A stretch of 7,413 bases of DNA from CALFXN01 sp964451935 (lineage in GTDB: Bacteria > Synergistota > Synergistia > Synergistales > Aminobacteriaceae): NCBI GenBank assembly GCA_964451935.1, contig CAYVKE010000143.1:1-7413 (forward strand), read 5' to 3'. The position numbers and the translations under genes are program-made. Position 1 is the first letter of the stretch, and each line of letters starts with the position of its first letter. Below the pieces are notes generated by a model. The model worked only from the letters and a program-made list of their open reading frames with translations, was not told the origin of the DNA and did not search any database. This document shows, one piece after another, positions 5,225 to 7,413 of this stretch.

Positions 5225-6916
5225 ATGTTTCGGAGATGCGCATCGGAAATGGTCGCACAGTGCTTCGCAGTACTCGGAATAGCGTTCGGAATCCTTTTGG
5301 GTGCGGGAGCCGAACCGGGACTAGCCGCAATACGGAAGGTCATATACGCGGATGACACTATGTGGAGGGCGGGATCGTTGCGCTTTTGGATCGAACGCGC
5401 GAACGACTCGGACGTGATCGTGTTTATGGACTATGTGAAGGTCGTGGAACTTGAAAAGGGAGAGCTGGTCATCAACAAAAATATCACGCTGGCGGGCCCG
5501 GTGAAGATCATCCAGGGCGGCGTGGGGCGCATCTTCAACATCGCTTCCGGAAAAGCAGTCACCCTCGAGAATCTGGAGCTTTCGGGGGGAAAGGCGCCGG
5601 GAGACGGCGGAGCGATATTCAATGCCGGGACGCTGACGATGAAGGGGTGCACGGTGAGGGAAAACTGCACCATCATACCCGGCCCCGGCTCCGGCGGCGG
5701 GATATGGAACGAGGGAACCCTGACGATGGAAAACTGCGTCGTCAGAGGCAACGTGTGCGGCGTCAACGGCGGAGGCGTTGCGAGCAAGGGCGACCTGACC
5801 CTGACGAACTGCGTCTTTTCCGGAAACTACGTCGTGCCCGGCGCCGAGCAAGTCAACGGATACGGGGGCGGCGTGCATATCGCAGCCCGTGATTCGATGA
5901 AGTCCCTGACGGCGACGAATTGCACCTTTTCCGGCAACTCGGCCGCCCTCGACGGCGGCGGACTCTGCATCGAAGGAAACTGCGATCCGAAAGTGACGGG
6001 GTGCGCCTTCTCGGAGAACGGAGCCCGGTACGGCGGAGGAATACAGACCCGTTCGAAGTTCATTCTGGCGGTGAAGGACTCGTCCGTCTCGGGCAATATC
6101 GCCTCGGAGGGAGGCGGAATCCACATAGCGCGCGATTCCTCGTGCAGCCTCAGCGGATGCACGATCAAAAACAATCGGGAGGACGAAATTCGCGGCGACT
6201 ATACATCGGATGGAACCAACATCATCGGGAATACGCCGAACAAGTCGGCGACGGCGTTCTCGGGGTATTCCGGCGAGGCGGAGCCCGAGCCTCGGTCGAT
6301 CGTCGGCGACTCGGACGTCTCAGCCGTGAAGAGCGCCCTCGCGAACCGGCAGAGCGCGCTGTACGGCGTGATCGAACAGGCGCTCGCCGCGGACCTCGGC
6401 AAGACGATCGAGGGAAAGGCGACATCGCTCGCTGCGCTCGCTCCGCTCGCAGGCATGGCGACGACGCTCTACGCCGCGAACACGTTCGAAGACGTGTCCC
6501 TGACGAGCGCGGACCTCTCGGTCGAATACACGGCGTCGTGGCCGGAGAACGTGCGGTACTACGCGCTGTTCGCCCGCGCGGACAACTCGGGGTACGAGCT
6601 TGCGGACCGGGGCGTGCAGTTCGAGATCAAGGCCGGGCAGAGCCTTCCCGACGGCGTGACGCCGCCCGACTTCTACGTGCCGGGTGAAGGCCTCATGACG
6701 TGGAAGAACATCGTGACGGACAACGGATCGTACGACCTGAACCCGGGCGTAGGAGAGGTGACCATCCGCGTGTGCTCGGTGCGCGCGGCGGAGGTTGTCG
6801 GAGACAAAGGGAGCGGCGGCGGATGCAATGCGGGAGCGGGCTTTGCGCCGACGGCTCTCCTGTTCGCCCTGCCGCTGTGCGCCTTCGTTCGGTCGAAGGG
6901 CTCCGTCCGGAAATAA
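5225..6916 (+). CDS. Gene 5: secreted seven-rung beta-helix Synergist-CTERM surface protein
   Basis: 563 residues from ATG 5225, the longest of the array. The signal peptide is MFRRCASEM, then a hydrophobic FAVLGIAFGILLGAGA core, with cleavage near GLAA. The cap contains AGSLRFWIERANDSDVIVF. Seven rungs run from residue 128: GGAIFNAG, GGGIWNEG, GGGVASKG, GGGVHIAA, GGGLCIEG, GGGIQTRS and GGGIHIAR. Six of the seven carry a Cys at the same turn position (GCTVRE, NCVVRG, NCVFSG, NCTFSG, GCAFSE, GCTIKN). The constant module starts at EPEPRSI (353). Here LFCKADGSGY has become LFARADNSGY, losing a Cys kept in genes 2, 3 and 4, while VCSVRAAE keeps its own. The tail from residue 529 is GSGGGCN, a hydrophobic segment and VRSKGSVRK, like gene 2. 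Gene 6 follows after 62 bases and may be cotranscribed. Confidence 0.9.
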   Translation: MFRRCASEMVAQCFAVLGIAFGILLGAGAEPGLAAIRKVIYADDTMWRAGSLRFWIERANDSDVIVFMDYVKVVELEKGELVINKNITLAGPVKIIQGGVGRIFNIASGKAVTLENLELSGGKAPGDGGAIFNAGTLTMKGCTVRENCTIIPGPGSGGGIWNEGTLTMENCVVRGNVCGVNGGGVASKGDLTLTNCVFSGNYVVPGAEQVNGYGGGVHIAARDSMKSLTATNCTFSGNSAALDGGGLCIEGNCDPKVTGCAFSENGARYGGGIQTRSKFILAVKDSSVSGNIASEGGGIHIARDSSCSLSGCTIKNNREDEIRGDYTSDGTNIIGNTPNKSATAFSGYSGEAEPEPRSIVGDSDVSAVKSALANRQSALYGVIEQALAADLGKTIEGKATSLAALAPLAGMATTLYAANTFEDVSLTSADLSVEYTASWPENVRYYALFARADNSGYELADRGVQFEIKAGQSLPDGVTPPDFYVPGEGLMTWKNIVTDNGSYDLNPGVGEVTIRVCSVRAAEVVGDKGSGGGCNAGAGFAPTALLFALPLCAFVRSKGSVRK

Positions 6917-6919
6917 GCG

Positions 6920-6938
6920 GTCCTTGCGCGGCGAGGAC
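6920..6938 (+). other. Hairpin in the gene 5/gene 6 spacer
   Basis: GTCCTTGC (6920-6927) pairs with GCGAGGAC (6931-6938) around a GCG loop: 8 bp with one T-G pair and no T run. It could be a processing or stabilising hairpin between cotranscribed genes or a weak terminator. The rest of the 62-base spacer has a CATACT (6951-6956) but no -35 at a working distance: TTGCGC is 21 bp away and lies inside the stem. Confidence 0.45.
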
Positions 6939-6978
6939 GCGCGAACGGCGCATACTGAAACGAAGGAGGTCGGGTGTT

Positions 6979-7413
6979 ATGGAATTTTGTGCGGGATGGG
7001 GAAGTCGCGTGCGGCGCCTGACCGGATTCGGCCTTGTGGTTGGGGCGCTTCTCGGGGCGGGGATGCTTCCGGCCGATGCCGTGGCGGTTCGGACCGTCAC
7101 GAAGCCGGAGGATTCGGAAACGACCGAGGGAACATTGCGCTACTGGGTGAAGAACGCGGCGGCGGGGGATATCATCGCCTTCTCGGGCGCCGGAACGGCC
7201 GTGAACCTGACGTCGACGCTGACGCTCAATAACGACCTTGTTCTGACGGGGCCCGCGACGATCACGCAGACGGGATCGGGCTGCGTCTTCAGAATTCCGT
7301 CGGGAACGAGCATCGGCATGTCGAATCTGACGATCGCGAGCGGAAAGAACGCATACTCCGGCGGCGGCGTCGCGAACGCCGGGACGCTGACGATGAACGG
7401 ATGCACCGTGAGA
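6979..7413 (+). CDS. Gene 6: secreted beta-helix surface protein (partial, runs off window)
   Basis: ATG 6979 is preceded by AAGGAGGT (6963-6970), the strongest ribosome binding site here. The frame stays open for 145 codons to the last base. The signal peptide is MEFCAGWGSRVRR, then a hydrophobic LTGFGLVVGALLGAGML core, with cleavage after PADA. The cap TVTKPEDSETTEGTLRYWV and what follows is almost identical to gene 3. The first rung, GGGVANAG, is followed by TLTMNGCTVR at the window edge. A Synergist-CTERM tail is predicted beyond the window by analogy but not seen. No promoter of the type found before genes 3, 4 and 5 is present, so read-through from gene 5 is likely. It is the inferred block-duplication partner of gene 3. 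Confidence 0.88.
   Translation, partial: MEFCAGWGSRVRRLTGFGLVVGALLGAGMLPADAVAVRTVTKPEDSETTEGTLRYWVKNAAAGDIIAFSGAGTAVNLTSTLTLNNDLVLTGPATITQTGSGCVFRIPSGTSIGMSNLTIASGKNAYSGGGVANAGTLTMNGCTVR
7093..7292 (+). repeat. Near-identical N-terminal coding repeat shared with gene 3 (copy 2)
   Basis: Gap-free partner of 1959-2158 with about 12 differences in 200 bases. Several differences change residues (TKS to TKP, GMTV to GTAV, NKGL to NNDL, LAGP to LTGP); the others are silent. Confidence 0.85.

Noticed and set aside
4296..5282. 328-codon + strand open frame overlapping gene 4 and the next promoter
   Set aside because: Arg-rich out-of-frame shadow of the conserved module; similar shadows occur at the same place in genes 2, 3 and 5.
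1..7413. CRISPR array or insertion sequence as the source of the repeats
   Set aside because: The repeats are coding rungs and paralogous genes; there are no short direct repeats with unique spacers, transposase motifs or terminal inverted repeats.

Overview
The window is a GC-rich tandem array of six paralogous genes, all on the + strand. Each encodes a secreted, surface-sorted protein with the same plan: a signal peptide, a right-handed parallel beta-helix of GGG(I/V)-x-N-x-G rungs, a strongly conserved C-terminal ectodomain (EPEPRSI ... YTASWPE ... DFYVPGEGLMTW ... VCSVRAAE), and a Cys-containing GSGGGC(N/D) tail followed by a hydrophobic segment and Arg/Lys residues. That tail matches the Synergist-CTERM protein-sorting signal, which points to the phylum Synergistota. 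Genus cannot be told from the sequence. The N run shows that this is a draft or metagenomic assembly.

Layout: gene 1 (only its C-terminal tail, 1-98); gene 2 (264-1609, interrupted by a 15-N gap); gene 3 (1842-3377); gene 4 (3517-5058); gene 5 (5225-6916); gene 6 (6979 to the window end, truncated). The array looks like two copies of a three-gene block, 1-2-3 and 4-5-6. The tails of 1 and 4 match, as do those of 2 and 5. The spacers 1/2 and 4/5 are homologous through a hairpin and a promoter. The N-terminal parts of 3 and 6 share a 200-bp stretch with about 12 differences.

Regulation: genes 3, 4 and 5 are each preceded by a nearly identical element. It has a TTGAC(T/C) -35, a spacer of exactly 19 bp carrying the dyad TGACAC-n-GTGTCA (perfect before gene 5, one mismatch before 3 and 4), and a -10-like CATCAT or CAAAAT. 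A 19-bp spacer with a central dyad is the hallmark of promoters switched by MerR-family activators, so a shared regulator encoded elsewhere is inferred. The matching element before gene 2 is degenerate and 9 bp longer. Gene 6 lacks it and may be read with gene 5. Gene 3 has a terminator-like hairpin between its promoter and its start codon, suggesting attenuation.

No enzyme active site, RNA gene, CRISPR array, insertion sequence or regulator gene was seen. The most likely role is a family of variable surface proteins (adhesin or substrate-binding type). They differ mainly in the number and sequence of helix rungs while keeping a constant anchor module. The function itself is not shown by the sequence.
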